Below the pieces are notes generated by a model. That model made no database searches. It was given only the letters and a program-made list of their open reading frames with translations, and was not told the origin of the DNA. Position numbers and translations under genes: made by a program. From Planctomycetes bacterium syqfu (GTDB lineage: Bacteria; Planctomycetota; Phycisphaerae; Phycisphaerales; Phycisphaeraceae): 64,000 bases of DNA. Below, piece by piece: positions 27,835 to 36,757 of this stretch; the stretch's first letter is position 1, and every line of letters starts with the position of its first letter. The stretch is from contig CP087563.1 in the NCBI GenBank assembly GCA_020974905.1, positions 2,418,001 through 2,482,000 of the forward strand, given 5' to 3'.

Positions 27835-28511
27835 GATGCAGTTAATTCCGAGTGTTGTGCAAAAAGCTGACTCTCAACCAGCAAACACAGAATGTGATAC
27901 AGCGCCAAGTGATATTCCTGCACGCGATAGGTCTCTAAGGCTGGTGCATGAAAAATAACATCACATAAGTTGTCCATGCGACAGTTTGTTTGGCCGGTCA
28001 AACCAATCGTGTGCATGCCCTTGACTTTGGCAGCCTGCAACGCAGCAACCACGTTGGCTGAATTGCCGGAGGTACTCATCGCAATGAGGATGTCCCCCTG
28101 CTGCCCCAGCGCATACACCTGCTGTGCGTAGGCAAACTCGTAACCGACATCATTGCCCATCGCACTGGTCAAAGCGGACTCTGCGGGCAGACTCACCGCG
28201 CGTAAACCGTAGACCAGATGATTGGAGAGTTTTTGTCCATCTTGATCGAAGGCATCAACAAAGGCCTGTTGATCCTGCTGTGATAATCTGCGAGGTAATA
28301 CAAAACTCTTGACCAATTCCCCAGTGATATGCAGTGCATCGGATGCACTACCACCATTCCCGCAAGTTAGAATCAGGTGCTGATTGTGATAGGCATCACA
28401 AAGCAGGTCACAAGCTGCCAAGATTTGGTCAAGATGGTTTTCCCATTCAGGATTGTCCTTCCCAAAGCATTCAAGTAACTGTTCACTTTGGACTGAAAGT
28501 GCTGATGACAT
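27831..28511 (-). CDS. SIS-domain sugar-phosphate isomerase, GmhA/DiaA-like
   Basis: 226 residues from the ATG at 28511, chosen because GGAGG is 9 bases upstream and the ATG overlaps the kinase stop as TGATG; a start at 28532 would lie inside the kinase gene. Motifs: GNGGSASDALHITGELVKSF (phosphosugar loop), LTSAMGNDVGYEFAYAQQV, LIAMSTSGNSANVVAALQAA. These are typical of phosphoheptose isomerase GmhA, but such proteins in PVC sugar operons often act with a ROK kinase on other phosphosugars. Whether it isomerises or epimerises mannose phosphates here is inference from context. Confidence 0.8.
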   Translation of the reverse strand: MSSALSVQSEQLLECFGKDNPEWENHLDQILAACDLLCDAYHNQHLILTCGNGGSASDALHITGELVKSFVLPRRLSQQDQQAFVDAFDQDGQKLSNHLVYGLRAVSLPAESALTSAMGNDVGYEFAYAQQVYALGQQGDILIAMSTSGNSANVVAALQAAKVKGMHTIGLTGQTNCRMDNLCDVIFHAPALETYRVQEYHLALYHILCLLVESQLFAQHSELTAS

Positions 28512-29449
28512 CAAGAACGTCCTCCATAACAAGCGGTGGCCAAAGCAGCATAATCACCAATTTGCTCCCCCAGACGAGCAGGTAAAATCTCACATACATC
28601 CAGGCTGAGTTTGAGTGCTTGGGCTTTGAGTTCTTTTTCAAGAAGCGGCCGCAGGATCGATTCCTGACGGGTGAAAATACTGCCTAATACGATCTTTTGT
28701 GGATTGAGTAGATCAATCAGAATTGCCAACCCACGTCCAAGTTGCATACCAACCTGCTCAACAAGCTTTTGGCAACGCATATCGCCATCAACTGCATTTT
28801 CGAAAACCTCACGGGCTGAAAATTGCATCCCGTGCATCGCAGCAGCATTGGCCAACCCACCGCCAGAACAAAAGCCTTCGAAGGAACCAGGCTTGTTGTA
28901 GCCTACCAAACCTGTGTCTTCCAAACGGATATGCCCAACTTCGCCAGCCAAATCATTGGTGCCTGCGTACAAGCGTCCGTTGAGAATCAACCCCGCTCCC
29001 ATGCCTGTCCCAAACGTGAGGAACACCATGTTGTCACAACACTCACCAGCCCCCCACGACCATTCAGCCAACGCACAGGCGTTGGCATCGTTCTGCAAAT
29101 AGGTCTGAATACCAAGGGAATTCACAGTCTCTTTGACAATTTCAACTTCATCCCAACCCGGCAAGTTCGGTGGCCCCAGAATCATGCCACGACGACTGTT
29201 CAACGGTCCACCACAACTGATACCGATCGCACTGACGTCCTGTTTTGCAAGACGATGAGTAGCCATCAAATCCTTGGACATTGCCAGTAACTGCTCAATC
29301 GTTTTATCTGGTGTTTGCGTGTCTGCTGTGTCAAAAGCAAGCTTATCGTCAATCATCATCTGTTGATCTTCAACGTGCCCCAAAACCACCGCGCATTTGG
29401 TTCCGCCAATGTCCCATCCCAGATATTGCTTGTTTAATGCACTCATCAA
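28511..29449 (-). CDS. ROK-family sugar kinase
   Basis: 312 residues. Phosphate-binding LGWDIGGTKCAVVLG near the N-terminus, QNDANACALAEWSWGAGE, FLTFGTGMGAGLILNGRLY and LAGEVGHIRLE are all ROK hallmarks (glucokinase, mannokinase, N-acetylmannosamine kinase). The canonical zinc motif CxCGxxGCxE of the family is not present; the region reads NKPGSFEGFCSGGGLAN with a single Cys. The probable substrate is the monosaccharide freed by the GH38 enzyme of the same operon, i.e. mannose, but that is inference. Start overlaps the regulator stop (ATGA), stop overlaps the isomerase start. Confidence 0.88.
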   Translation of the reverse strand: MMSALNKQYLGWDIGGTKCAVVLGHVEDQQMMIDDKLAFDTADTQTPDKTIEQLLAMSKDLMATHRLAKQDVSAIGISCGGPLNSRRGMILGPPNLPGWDEVEIVKETVNSLGIQTYLQNDANACALAEWSWGAGECCDNMVFLTFGTGMGAGLILNGRLYAGTNDLAGEVGHIRLEDTGLVGYNKPGSFEGFCSGGGLANAAAMHGMQFSAREVFENAVDGDMRCQKLVEQVGMQLGRGLAILIDLLNPQKIVLGSIFTRQESILRPLLEKELKAQALKLSLDVCEILPARLGEQIGDYAALATACYGGRS

Positions 29450-30528
29450 ACGGCTCGTGTAGCATCAGCAATCGGCTGACTGGTGGACTGGCCAATACGT
29501 AATTCACTTGGCAAGACAATGCGTGTGATCTCGTCTGAGGCATGGTCGATATGGCTAAGCAGTAATTCGACTGCCCGTTTGGCGATGGCTTCCAATGGCT
29601 GAATGATGCATGTCATAGGTGTCGACGCAATGATCGAATCAAACGTCGCAATGGATAAATCGTCAGGCACGCTTAACCCTAACCGCTGTGTTGCAGCCAA
29701 CAAGGCCTGGCCTAGCGGATCTCCTGCAATGCTCCAGACGGCAGTGGGTTTGTTTTTCTTGATCCAACTGGCAATACGCTTGATGAGTAACTCATGCTCC
29801 ATGCCATGATCAACCGTCAAAACAAGTGATGCTTTAGGGCTGATGTCGGCAGCACGCAGGGCCTGTTCGTAACCACGTGCACGATCCTCAGGTGTACTAC
29901 CATGACGATGACGGATTAATCCAATCCGTTTGTGTCCCAATTCCAAAAGATGATGGGTCAACATCATCGCAGCATGTGCGTTATCCGAAACAACGCTGTT
30001 GACTTCCATCGTCTGCGGATAGCGGTCCACCGCGACGGCTTTCATCCCACTGGCTGCAATCACACTGGCAATCGCCTGGTTGTCATCCACATGTTCCTTG
30101 GATGAAATAGGTGACCAGATCACACCATGTAACCCCATCTTCCGCCAATGTTCGATACAGGCAATGGCCTGCTCACGGGTTTGATGGCACTGAGACAAAA
30201 CCATGCTGTAACCGGCATTGAGTAATGTTTGTTCAATTGTCGGGAGCATGGACAATGTTTCGCTGATCATCACGCCGATCAACTGGTTGCTGTGCTGTTC
30301 GGGTGTGTGCCCCCAAGCAGACTTGTCGGTGACATGGGTTCCAAGACGGCCACGCGATCGGATATACCCCCGCTGGGTCAACTCCCGAAAGACAGCGGCC
30401 AATGTTGCCGGACTGCATTGCAACTCCACAGCCAGATCACGAATGGGCAGCAGGCGCTCTCCTGGCTTGTACCGGCCATTGTGAAATGCTTGAATCAAAT
30501 CATTGAGTATGTCGTCTTGTCGGGTCAT
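29446..30528 (-). CDS. GntR-family regulator with LacI-like ligand domain
   Basis: 360 residues. An N-terminal winged HTH (GERLLPIRDLAVELQCSPAT, LTQRGYIRSRGRLGTHV) precedes a sugar-binding domain (LIGVMISETLSMLPTIEQTL; GHKRIGLIRHRHGSTPEDRA; DDLSIATFDSIIASTPMTC). It heads the kinase/isomerase/mannosidase operon, all genes overlapping by 1-4 bases. The 16-bp site 30534-30549, 5 bases upstream of the start, recurs before the sulfatase gene, so this protein may control both flanking operons. Confidence 0.88.
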   Translation of the reverse strand: MTRQDDILNDLIQAFHNGRYKPGERLLPIRDLAVELQCSPATLAAVFRELTQRGYIRSRGRLGTHVTDKSAWGHTPEQHSNQLIGVMISETLSMLPTIEQTLLNAGYSMVLSQCHQTREQAIACIEHWRKMGLHGVIWSPISSKEHVDDNQAIASVIAASGMKAVAVDRYPQTMEVNSVVSDNAHAAMMLTHHLLELGHKRIGLIRHRHGSTPEDRARGYEQALRAADISPKASLVLTVDHGMEHELLIKRIASWIKKNKPTAVWSIAGDPLGQALLAATQRLGLSVPDDLSIATFDSIIASTPMTCIIQPLEAIAKRAVELLLSHIDHASDEITRIVLPSELRIGQSTSQPIADATRAV

Positions 30529-30533
30529 AGCCT

Positions 30534-30549
30534 AAATATTCATAACAAA
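30534..30549. promoter_or_regulatory. 16-bp sequence shared with the sulfatase promoter (site B)
   Basis: AAATATTCATAACAAA, identical to the minus strand of 22974-22989. It lies between the upstream gene region and the GntR-type regulator start, where binding would block transcription or ribosome loading. Function inferred. Confidence 0.5.
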
Positions 30550-30655
30550 GAATTTTTGATATGATTGGCTATTGTCCAGCAAATGTCAAGTACCACGGGT
30601 TTCAAATCTCAAATTTAACTCACTGCAACTTTTTAACTCAACAATCCGTGACCAG

Positions 30656-31834
30656 TTAACGGTTCAACGGCTTGGATTGCAGAAAACTTGTATCCACTGG
30701 TGTTTGAATACTTTTTCCGCTTTCAGAAATCAGACGAACAACTCGACCATCGTCTATTGGCAAAATTCGACGCACCTTATCAAAACCCGCAGGAGTCGGT
30801 ACGGCTGCCATAATGTAATTCACCACCAACGGGCGTTTAGAAGACATTGTGACACAGGTCGGACTGCCTGCATTGCTGATAACGTTGGGTTTGACCGACT
30901 CGGCCAAGCCGTAATGGAAATAGGACGTCACTTCTTCCAGGCCCATGACGTTAACATGTCTGCCACTCCAAGGCGCATAATGCCGACCGCCGTTGGACAT
31001 CCACATCAGTGTCTGGTGCAAGACCTGCGGATCTTTGAGCGCAAACCACACGTAGCGTTGTCTGGGGAAACTGACCGCGGTCCAGGCAAACGGTTGACAC
31101 GGCTTGGTCACCAGAATGGCAATGTCCTCGTAACCCCGCCTTGCCGGATAACGTGACAGATCGGTGTAGTCGCCTGTTGCTAATTTAACTTTCTTCAAAC
31201 TGCGAAAACGATATCCGGGTGCCAAGGCACAATAGCCTCCTTGCGCGGGGTCTTCCGTAATCACCGGCATGGTCATGCCAAATTCAAACGGGCTGGTGGA
31301 GAGCAGGCCACTGCCTTCCTCGTCAGGGAATTTAAGCGTGGCATGGTGTCCAAAACTCATCTTCCCACGCATTTCTGAAACCACATGTTGACTGTATACC
31401 GCATCATGACCGTCAACGAGCATGATCCGTTTGTCTACATGTCCTTGACGAATCTTTGTCTGCAAGCGCAGATGCAGACAGACACGATGATCATGTTGTG
31501 TGAGACTCTGCAGCTTCCAACCGGCATTGGCAGTCTCGCCATGTGGGGGATATTTTTCGTTGCGATAAACCGTGTCGTTGCCACCAAAAGGCATGCAGAA
31601 AAAATCGCCACGTAATCCCCTTAGCAAGGGTGGTGTATCTTGAGACAGTGATTCATCATGCCAAGGTGCAATGGCCATCGGCTCAATACATCTACCGCAA
31701 CGATCGAAAGTAACAGGCGCCAGTTGACCGGCATTTTGTGTCACATGAGCTTGTACAGTGCTTGAAGTCAATCGCCATGAAGGTTGATCTGCAATCTTCA
31801 CAAGCCTCGCCGAAAGATATTTGGATTCTGCCAT
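30656..31834 (-). CDS. conserved hypothetical protein, mutarotase-like beta-rich fold
   Basis: 392 residues without signal peptide. Not recognised with certainty. It is beta-rich, starts with WRLTSSTVQAHVTQNAGQLA and PVTFDRCGRCIEPMAIAPWH, and has GLRGDFFCMPFGGND and RYPARRGYEDIAILVTKPCQ. The order of elements resembles galactose-mutarotase-superfamily domains (aldose-1-epimerase-like). It sits 28 bases downstream of the second GH38 gene in the same direction, so it probably handles the same sugar. No catalytic residues can be named. The 127 bases to the next start upstream of 30528 hold the shared operator. Confidence 0.5.
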   Translation of the reverse strand: MAESKYLSARLVKIADQPSWRLTSSTVQAHVTQNAGQLAPVTFDRCGRCIEPMAIAPWHDESLSQDTPPLLRGLRGDFFCMPFGGNDTVYRNEKYPPHGETANAGWKLQSLTQHDHRVCLHLRLQTKIRQGHVDKRIMLVDGHDAVYSQHVVSEMRGKMSFGHHATLKFPDEEGSGLLSTSPFEFGMTMPVITEDPAQGGYCALAPGYRFRSLKKVKLATGDYTDLSRYPARRGYEDIAILVTKPCQPFAWTAVSFPRQRYVWFALKDPQVLHQTLMWMSNGGRHYAPWSGRHVNVMGLEEVTSYFHYGLAESVKPNVISNAGSPTCVTMSSKRPLVVNYIMAAVPTPAGFDKVRRILPIDDGRVVRLISESGKSIQTPVDTSFLQSKPLNR

Positions 31835-31862
31835 AGTCTATTCATTACTTTCTGACTGCTTT

Positions 31863-34475
31863 TCAATCACCAATGATACGCTCATGCTCAATAACAATTT
31901 TAACTGTTGTCAGTCCATGTGCTTCGATAGGTACGAAAATACAACTATCTTTTCCTGACAGTTCCTGGATATTGATGCTTTCGAGAAAATCATATAAATA
32001 GAATTTCGCAGGAAGCTTGGTTTGCCAACTGATTATAGCATCGCATGACAAACCCGCAGTTTCCTTAAGTCGCAACACCAAGGTATCCGGCTCATTTTTT
32101 GCTGGTTTAAGGTATTGCACAACGACGTTGTCTGAATTGATATTCAACCATTGATAATCGCCATGCTTCACCGGTGCAACACGCCCTGAAACTGGAACAC
32201 AAAATGTTTGAGCCCAAGGTAAAAGCTGGCTGGCTGAAGCCCTCCCCAAAGAGGGTGCAAAACTGAAATGAAACGACATTCGCCCACCTTGCGATCCCTT
32301 GAAGTTTGTGAAATAGAGATTATTCATGAGCCATGCATGAATGTGCCCTTGTTGCGGATTCAATTGACGCTGCCATTTACCCGTTTGGAAACCACCCAAC
32401 TGAACCAGTGGAGCTTCACGCGTTGCCCAAAGCATGCTTGCTCTTTGATCCGTAACTACCATGCCTGACTGAATGCTGTACCAATCACGACAGGTGTCTG
32501 GCAACTGTTCAATATCCGCGTGATAAGTCGCATTGGCAGTATCAAGCAAAAATTCAGGCTTGTTGATAAGGAATGGAAAGAGAACATGCACGCTTTCCAT
32601 CTCAAAATTATCGACCTTGTCCAGAACCACAGCCACATCAACATCTGGTTTGTCATCACGAAAAGTAAACGTCGTCTCAATGCGCGGCAGGTAAGGCATA
32701 TTCGTCACGGCTGTGACTGTGGTCATGCCGTCCATACTTTTGATTGACAATGGTTGTGTCCCAGTTGCAGGCGTATGTAAAAAGCGTGGCCCCGGAGATT
32801 CTGGCCTGAAGTGGAAGCGGTTTTTTGTACGCGTCGGGTGTGGATCATCAGGATCAGCCTCCTCGTACACCACGCCACCGATACCAGTCAGAGCCGACTC
32901 ATCCACCCACTGACGCTTGAGTTTCTTGTCGTAAAGATGGGTAATCGATCCACTCGCGGCATCGATGATCGCTGTATAGTAAGGCGTTTGAATAGTTGCC
33001 TGCCTCTCCACCATCTGTTCTTGGGGCACTGGCGATGCTTCAATCGGAATGGCTTTGACACCAAACGGCGGAATATCACGCACTAGCCGCTTGATGGTTT
33101 CTTCCTCTTCAAACAAAGTCCGCTCTTCCTGCTGCCCGAGTTGTGGTGGTTTATTGACAGTTACCCAGGCATCACGTTTCGTCCCCAGGGGATTGACCAC
33201 GACAAGTGAAAGATCCTCCGAAGCTGGCAGTGAGTAGACAAGATCCGCGATGGCTTCACGTTCAAGCTCGTGCGCAAGATAGGCTGCGTTATAGGCAAAA
33301 GCTGCCTTCTGGTTCCAGTGTGCCTGTGCAAATAACGTATGCGGTCGATCCACACTTTCGTTGCTGCCCCATGTATGTTCTTCAAAAAGAAGCAGTTGTT
33401 CATAAGCTTTGTCAATGTGCTCCTGCCAATGGGTACCGCTTGGAAATCCTTCATCACCATACCAATGACTCAGGGATGCAAGCGGGGGTTTTCGTGCAGT
33501 CTCAATTTTGCTTTGCACAACACACAACGAACGAGCGGTTTCGGCAGTTCGTAACTGACCTCGCGCGGAGCGAGCAGCAGTAACTTCAAAAGCACTCGAA
33601 CCATGGCCATGCGCCCAGTAATCCGCCCATTCACCACGGTAAGTTGGTAAATTCGCGTCTTTAGCCTGTTGATGCGCCAACGCCATGGCTGTGTCAATGG
33701 TGACGATTCGCATTGGAGGAAAATTACCCTGCGCGTTCCATTCTCTGACTGCTTCGCAGCAAGCGTCATCTGCCAGTCTATTATCCATCCCACTATGAAT
33801 GACTGCAAAATCAAATGGGTAATCATCGCGTTGCTCAAGACGTTGCAACAATTCGCTGATCGGTTTGCCAGCGTCCTTGCTTGTCCCGGTATGGAGTTTG
33901 CACGAAAGATGCCCAAACGAGTAGGTGATATTCAACCAAACCAAGACGCGTGAGCCATCTGGACCTTCCCAATAAAACGCGGTAGGCTGCTCAAAAGGCG
34001 AACGTCCATGATCGGGATTAAGCGTCATGACAAGCGTATCAATTCCTGCTTGGCTCATCAGTTGAACACTGCCCCAACTCAACCCGTTCACATCACCGTG
34101 CTGAACGACGGAAACTGGCAAACCATATCGGTCACGCAAAATTCCAACAGGCTCAAAGAAGCGGACGTATTCCTCCGCCCCGATGAGTTGGGTCATATGC
34201 ATAAATCCGCCCGTCACCGCAATTCGCTGTGCATGCACCAACTCCTGAAAGCGGCAAACTTCATCTCGTGATGCTGATTCAAGAAAACGAATCACCGGAT
34301 AACTGGTCTCACAGGTCCAGCAAAATCCACTGGTCTCATCTGCCAATGACTTCTCACAGAGTTCAATACTTCGAGCGACCGCTTGAATCTGCATATTTAG
34401 TGCAGCCTCCGGCACATGTGTATAGCCCACGTCATGATGCGTCTGTGGAACAATTAAAAGCTGTTGGATTTTCAT
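31863..34475 (-). CDS. GH38-like alpha-mannosidase, divergent long form
   Basis: 870 residues, no signal peptide. The metal site reads LIVPQTHHDVGYTHVP (His-His-Asp), and the segment VVQHGDVNGLSWGSVQLM occupies the position of the nucleophile loop of GH38; VLNPDHGRSP-like residues follow. The C-terminal half has the domain order of the family, with DAASGSITHLYDKKLKRQWV, the marker of GH38 C-terminal domains. The catalytic neighbourhood differs from the enzyme at 25693 (GDVNG instead of VDSFGH), so linkage or substrate may differ. It lies between the ManA-like gene (67 bases upstream) and the mutarotase-like gene, most likely one operon starting at 36450. Confidence 0.8.
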   Translation of the reverse strand: MKIQQLLIVPQTHHDVGYTHVPEAALNMQIQAVARSIELCEKSLADETSGFCWTCETSYPVIRFLESASRDEVCRFQELVHAQRIAVTGGFMHMTQLIGAEEYVRFFEPVGILRDRYGLPVSVVQHGDVNGLSWGSVQLMSQAGIDTLVMTLNPDHGRSPFEQPTAFYWEGPDGSRVLVWLNITYSFGHLSCKLHTGTSKDAGKPISELLQRLEQRDDYPFDFAVIHSGMDNRLADDACCEAVREWNAQGNFPPMRIVTIDTAMALAHQQAKDANLPTYRGEWADYWAHGHGSSAFEVTAARSARGQLRTAETARSLCVVQSKIETARKPPLASLSHWYGDEGFPSGTHWQEHIDKAYEQLLLFEEHTWGSNESVDRPHTLFAQAHWNQKAAFAYNAAYLAHELEREAIADLVYSLPASEDLSLVVVNPLGTKRDAWVTVNKPPQLGQQEERTLFEEEETIKRLVRDIPPFGVKAIPIEASPVPQEQMVERQATIQTPYYTAIIDAASGSITHLYDKKLKRQWVDESALTGIGGVVYEEADPDDPHPTRTKNRFHFRPESPGPRFLHTPATGTQPLSIKSMDGMTTVTAVTNMPYLPRIETTFTFRDDKPDVDVAVVLDKVDNFEMESVHVLFPFLINKPEFLLDTANATYHADIEQLPDTCRDWYSIQSGMVVTDQRASMLWATREAPLVQLGGFQTGKWQRQLNPQQGHIHAWLMNNLYFTNFKGSQGGRMSFHFSFAPSLGRASASQLLPWAQTFCVPVSGRVAPVKHGDYQWLNINSDNVVVQYLKPAKNEPDTLVLRLKETAGLSCDAIISWQTKLPAKFYLYDFLESINIQELSGKDSCIFVPIEAHGLTTVKIVIEHERIIGD

Positions 34476-34542
34476 CTAAAGATCTCTGATAACCAACTAC
34501 AAAATAATACTGAAAACAAAATGAATACAGAGCACACGCTGG

Positions 34543-36450
34543 TTATTCGATCCCCCAGTCACGTTCTTCCTGTGCTTTATCAATATGATCCCTTGGTTCG
34601 GTGATCAAGAACGTCTTGACAATTTCACATCGGCTATCACCAAGATTTTCAATGGCATACGGTCCAAAACAAGCTGGTAAAATAATGCTGTCACAATCTT
34701 CCATGATAAATTCGTTGGAAGGATCACGCTTTGAGTAAACCCTCGCTTGAGTTCCTAGTGTAAGCGAGAGGCAATGAAACATATCATCCGTATCGTCCTC
34801 AATCTGATGATCGAATTCAAATCGATTGACCTGATAAGGCATGTTGTAATGCATCGGGAAAGACATTTCCTTCCAGCCTTCCCCCTTCCGAATACAAACC
34901 GGCTCAGGACGAACTTTTTCGGTCATATACTTCTGTTTCCGGTTTCGACGCATGACTGCCAGACTATGGTCAACACTCAAACGTAACGGCTTGCCAGTCA
35001 AATCATGCTTTTCATAGTTCCAACACGGTCGACAATAGTCATACAAAAAGAATGAATATTCCGTGGATTCCCGACTGGGATTGGTATCTATTTCCAGGAT
35101 CACCTGACGCCCACCCGTTCCATGAACCGTGCCAGGAGGAAGCTGATGCAACTCGCCCGTTTTGCTGGGATGTTCATAGATAAACTTCCGCCAGTCGAAT
35201 TCCTGATGCGTTTTTTCAGACTTGCGAACTTCACGAATATATTCGTCAATGTCTGCATCATCCTTAAAACCATGCATGGTACAAGCACCTTCATCCGCCC
35301 GAACGATGTAATACGTCTCGTAACGTCCGATTGGTTCATTGAAGTTCTCCCGACAATAAGCCGTATCCGGATGAATGTGATTGGGCATATGGGTTCGATG
35401 AAAGTCAGGCTTCTTCGGATCATCAAACCAACCGTCCTGCATGTAAATGGCAATGGGGAAATGATCCGGATAAGTCGCATTGGAATAGGCTCCCAACAAG
35501 CGAAGTGGCTGGCCATAGAGCACATTGTAAAACGGCATCTCCAAAATACGCCCATCACCCACATCCACAAGCATATGGTTATCGCCCACACTGATCTCAT
35601 AGTCCCAACTGTTATTGGGTAATCCTGGGACATTGAACCGTTTCCCAAACTCTGTCCCACCGAACATCCCGGGCATGTAGAAAACTTTAAAAGAAATTGG
35701 CCGTCCAGATAGTTCTGCAATCAATGCGTGATACACATCTGCAGGCACAAGCTTGGGATCCTGTTCTTCAGAAGTATCCAAATACCAATCCATTCGCTTT
35801 AGAAGTTGTTTTCGATGCCGATTGAGCATTGGATATTCAAAATAATAAACGCGTTTGAAGGGATAACCGTTGGGCGTATCCTCACCAACCGGCAGCAACT
35901 CACCGCGTTCAGCTTGGATAATCGTCTGCTCTCGTGTCACATCACACCATGCAACACGATCGAACAGATGCCGCCATGTCTCCAACGCTGCCCCGACGCC
36001 ATAACAAATCACGACTGTTCGCCAACGAGTACCAACACGGATACTTTGCCACTGCTCAATCGTGTCTTGAACTTTCTGGCTATCTGTCAGTTCCTCGATA
36101 TTGCCCGAAAAGACATAGCCAAAATCTGGATCCTCCGGCTTTTCATATGGTTTAGCGATTTCATCAAGCTTTGCTTTGGGATAAAATACATTATTGACAT
36201 TAAATAGCATCACATTGATGTCTGAAGACTCAAGTGAACTGCGTATTCCGTCAAGAATAGAATTGATCCGTGCCCCTTTGTATCCATCCAATGCAAAAAA
36301 GACCGGGCGCGCCAGGCGGTCAACATCTGCCAGCAGTGTTTTTACTATGCATTGATGTATTCCATCAGAACCGTTTAGAATTTGTTTTTGCCATGTTTCG
36401 GGCAATGCTGGACGATTAATGCAGTTATCCGGGGAAGTAAACCATGCCAT
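34543..36450 (-). CDS. ManA-like cupin protein with N-terminal kinase-like extension
   Basis: 635 residues. The C-terminal ~250 residues resemble class I mannose-6-phosphate isomerase: TYPDHFPIAIYMQDGWFDD, HMPNHIHPDTAYCRENFNE, and HQLPPGTVHGTGGRQVILE with metal-binding His residues of the cupin. The N-terminal ~200 residues (RPVFFALDGYKGARINSILD, LFNVNNVFYPKAKLDEIA, VVICYGVGAALETWRHLF) look like a nucleotide-kinase-like fold, but a clear GxxGxGK[ST] loop is not visible. Long forms of this type occur in other bacteria. The probable role is interconversion of mannose and fructose phosphates or a related sugar, fitting the adjacent GH38 gene. First gene of the 36450-30656 operon. Confidence 0.6.
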   Translation of the reverse strand: MAWFTSPDNCINRPALPETWQKQILNGSDGIHQCIVKTLLADVDRLARPVFFALDGYKGARINSILDGIRSSLESSDINVMLFNVNNVFYPKAKLDEIAKPYEKPEDPDFGYVFSGNIEELTDSQKVQDTIEQWQSIRVGTRWRTVVICYGVGAALETWRHLFDRVAWCDVTREQTIIQAERGELLPVGEDTPNGYPFKRVYYFEYPMLNRHRKQLLKRMDWYLDTSEEQDPKLVPADVYHALIAELSGRPISFKVFYMPGMFGGTEFGKRFNVPGLPNNSWDYEISVGDNHMLVDVGDGRILEMPFYNVLYGQPLRLLGAYSNATYPDHFPIAIYMQDGWFDDPKKPDFHRTHMPNHIHPDTAYCRENFNEPIGRYETYYIVRADEGACTMHGFKDDADIDEYIREVRKSEKTHQEFDWRKFIYEHPSKTGELHQLPPGTVHGTGGRQVILEIDTNPSRESTEYSFFLYDYCRPCWNYEKHDLTGKPLRLSVDHSLAVMRRNRKQKYMTEKVRPEPVCIRKGEGWKEMSFPMHYNMPYQVNRFEFDHQIEDDTDDMFHCLSLTLGTQARVYSKRDPSNEFIMEDCDSIILPACFGPYAIENLGDSRCEIVKTFLITEPRDHIDKAQEERDWGIE

Positions 36451-36525
36451 AATGAACTATTACCAATAAAAAATTCAGGATCAATCAAGAACGCAAAATG
36501 CTTACCGTGTAAAACACGAACGGGA

Positions 36526-36726
36526 ACAAGCAAGTAAAAAATGGGGAAATGATTTTGGTCAGGATGTTGACAAGCAAGCCAATTGGCTTTCCGTCATCGT
36601 TGTTTATGACTTACATCACCATTCTCCTGTGAATTTTTTTTGCCCATCTGTTTGCCTCACTGCGAACATGGAACATTACGAATGTGTTAAAATTCACGCA
36701 TCAGCTTTCATCCCCAGAACAAGCAA
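36526..36726. promoter_or_regulatory. three ACAAGCAA direct repeats in a divergent promoter
   Basis: ACAAGCAA occurs at 36526-36533, 36570-36577 and 36719-36726, all on the plus strand in the 307-base intergenic region between the ManA-like gene and an AraC-type regulator. AraC proteins bind direct repeats, so these are candidate sites, but the repeat is short. The rest of the intergenic region shows nothing else I can support. Confidence 0.35.
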
Positions 36727-36757
36727 ACTCACACATTAGGAATATTTTCACCTGTTG

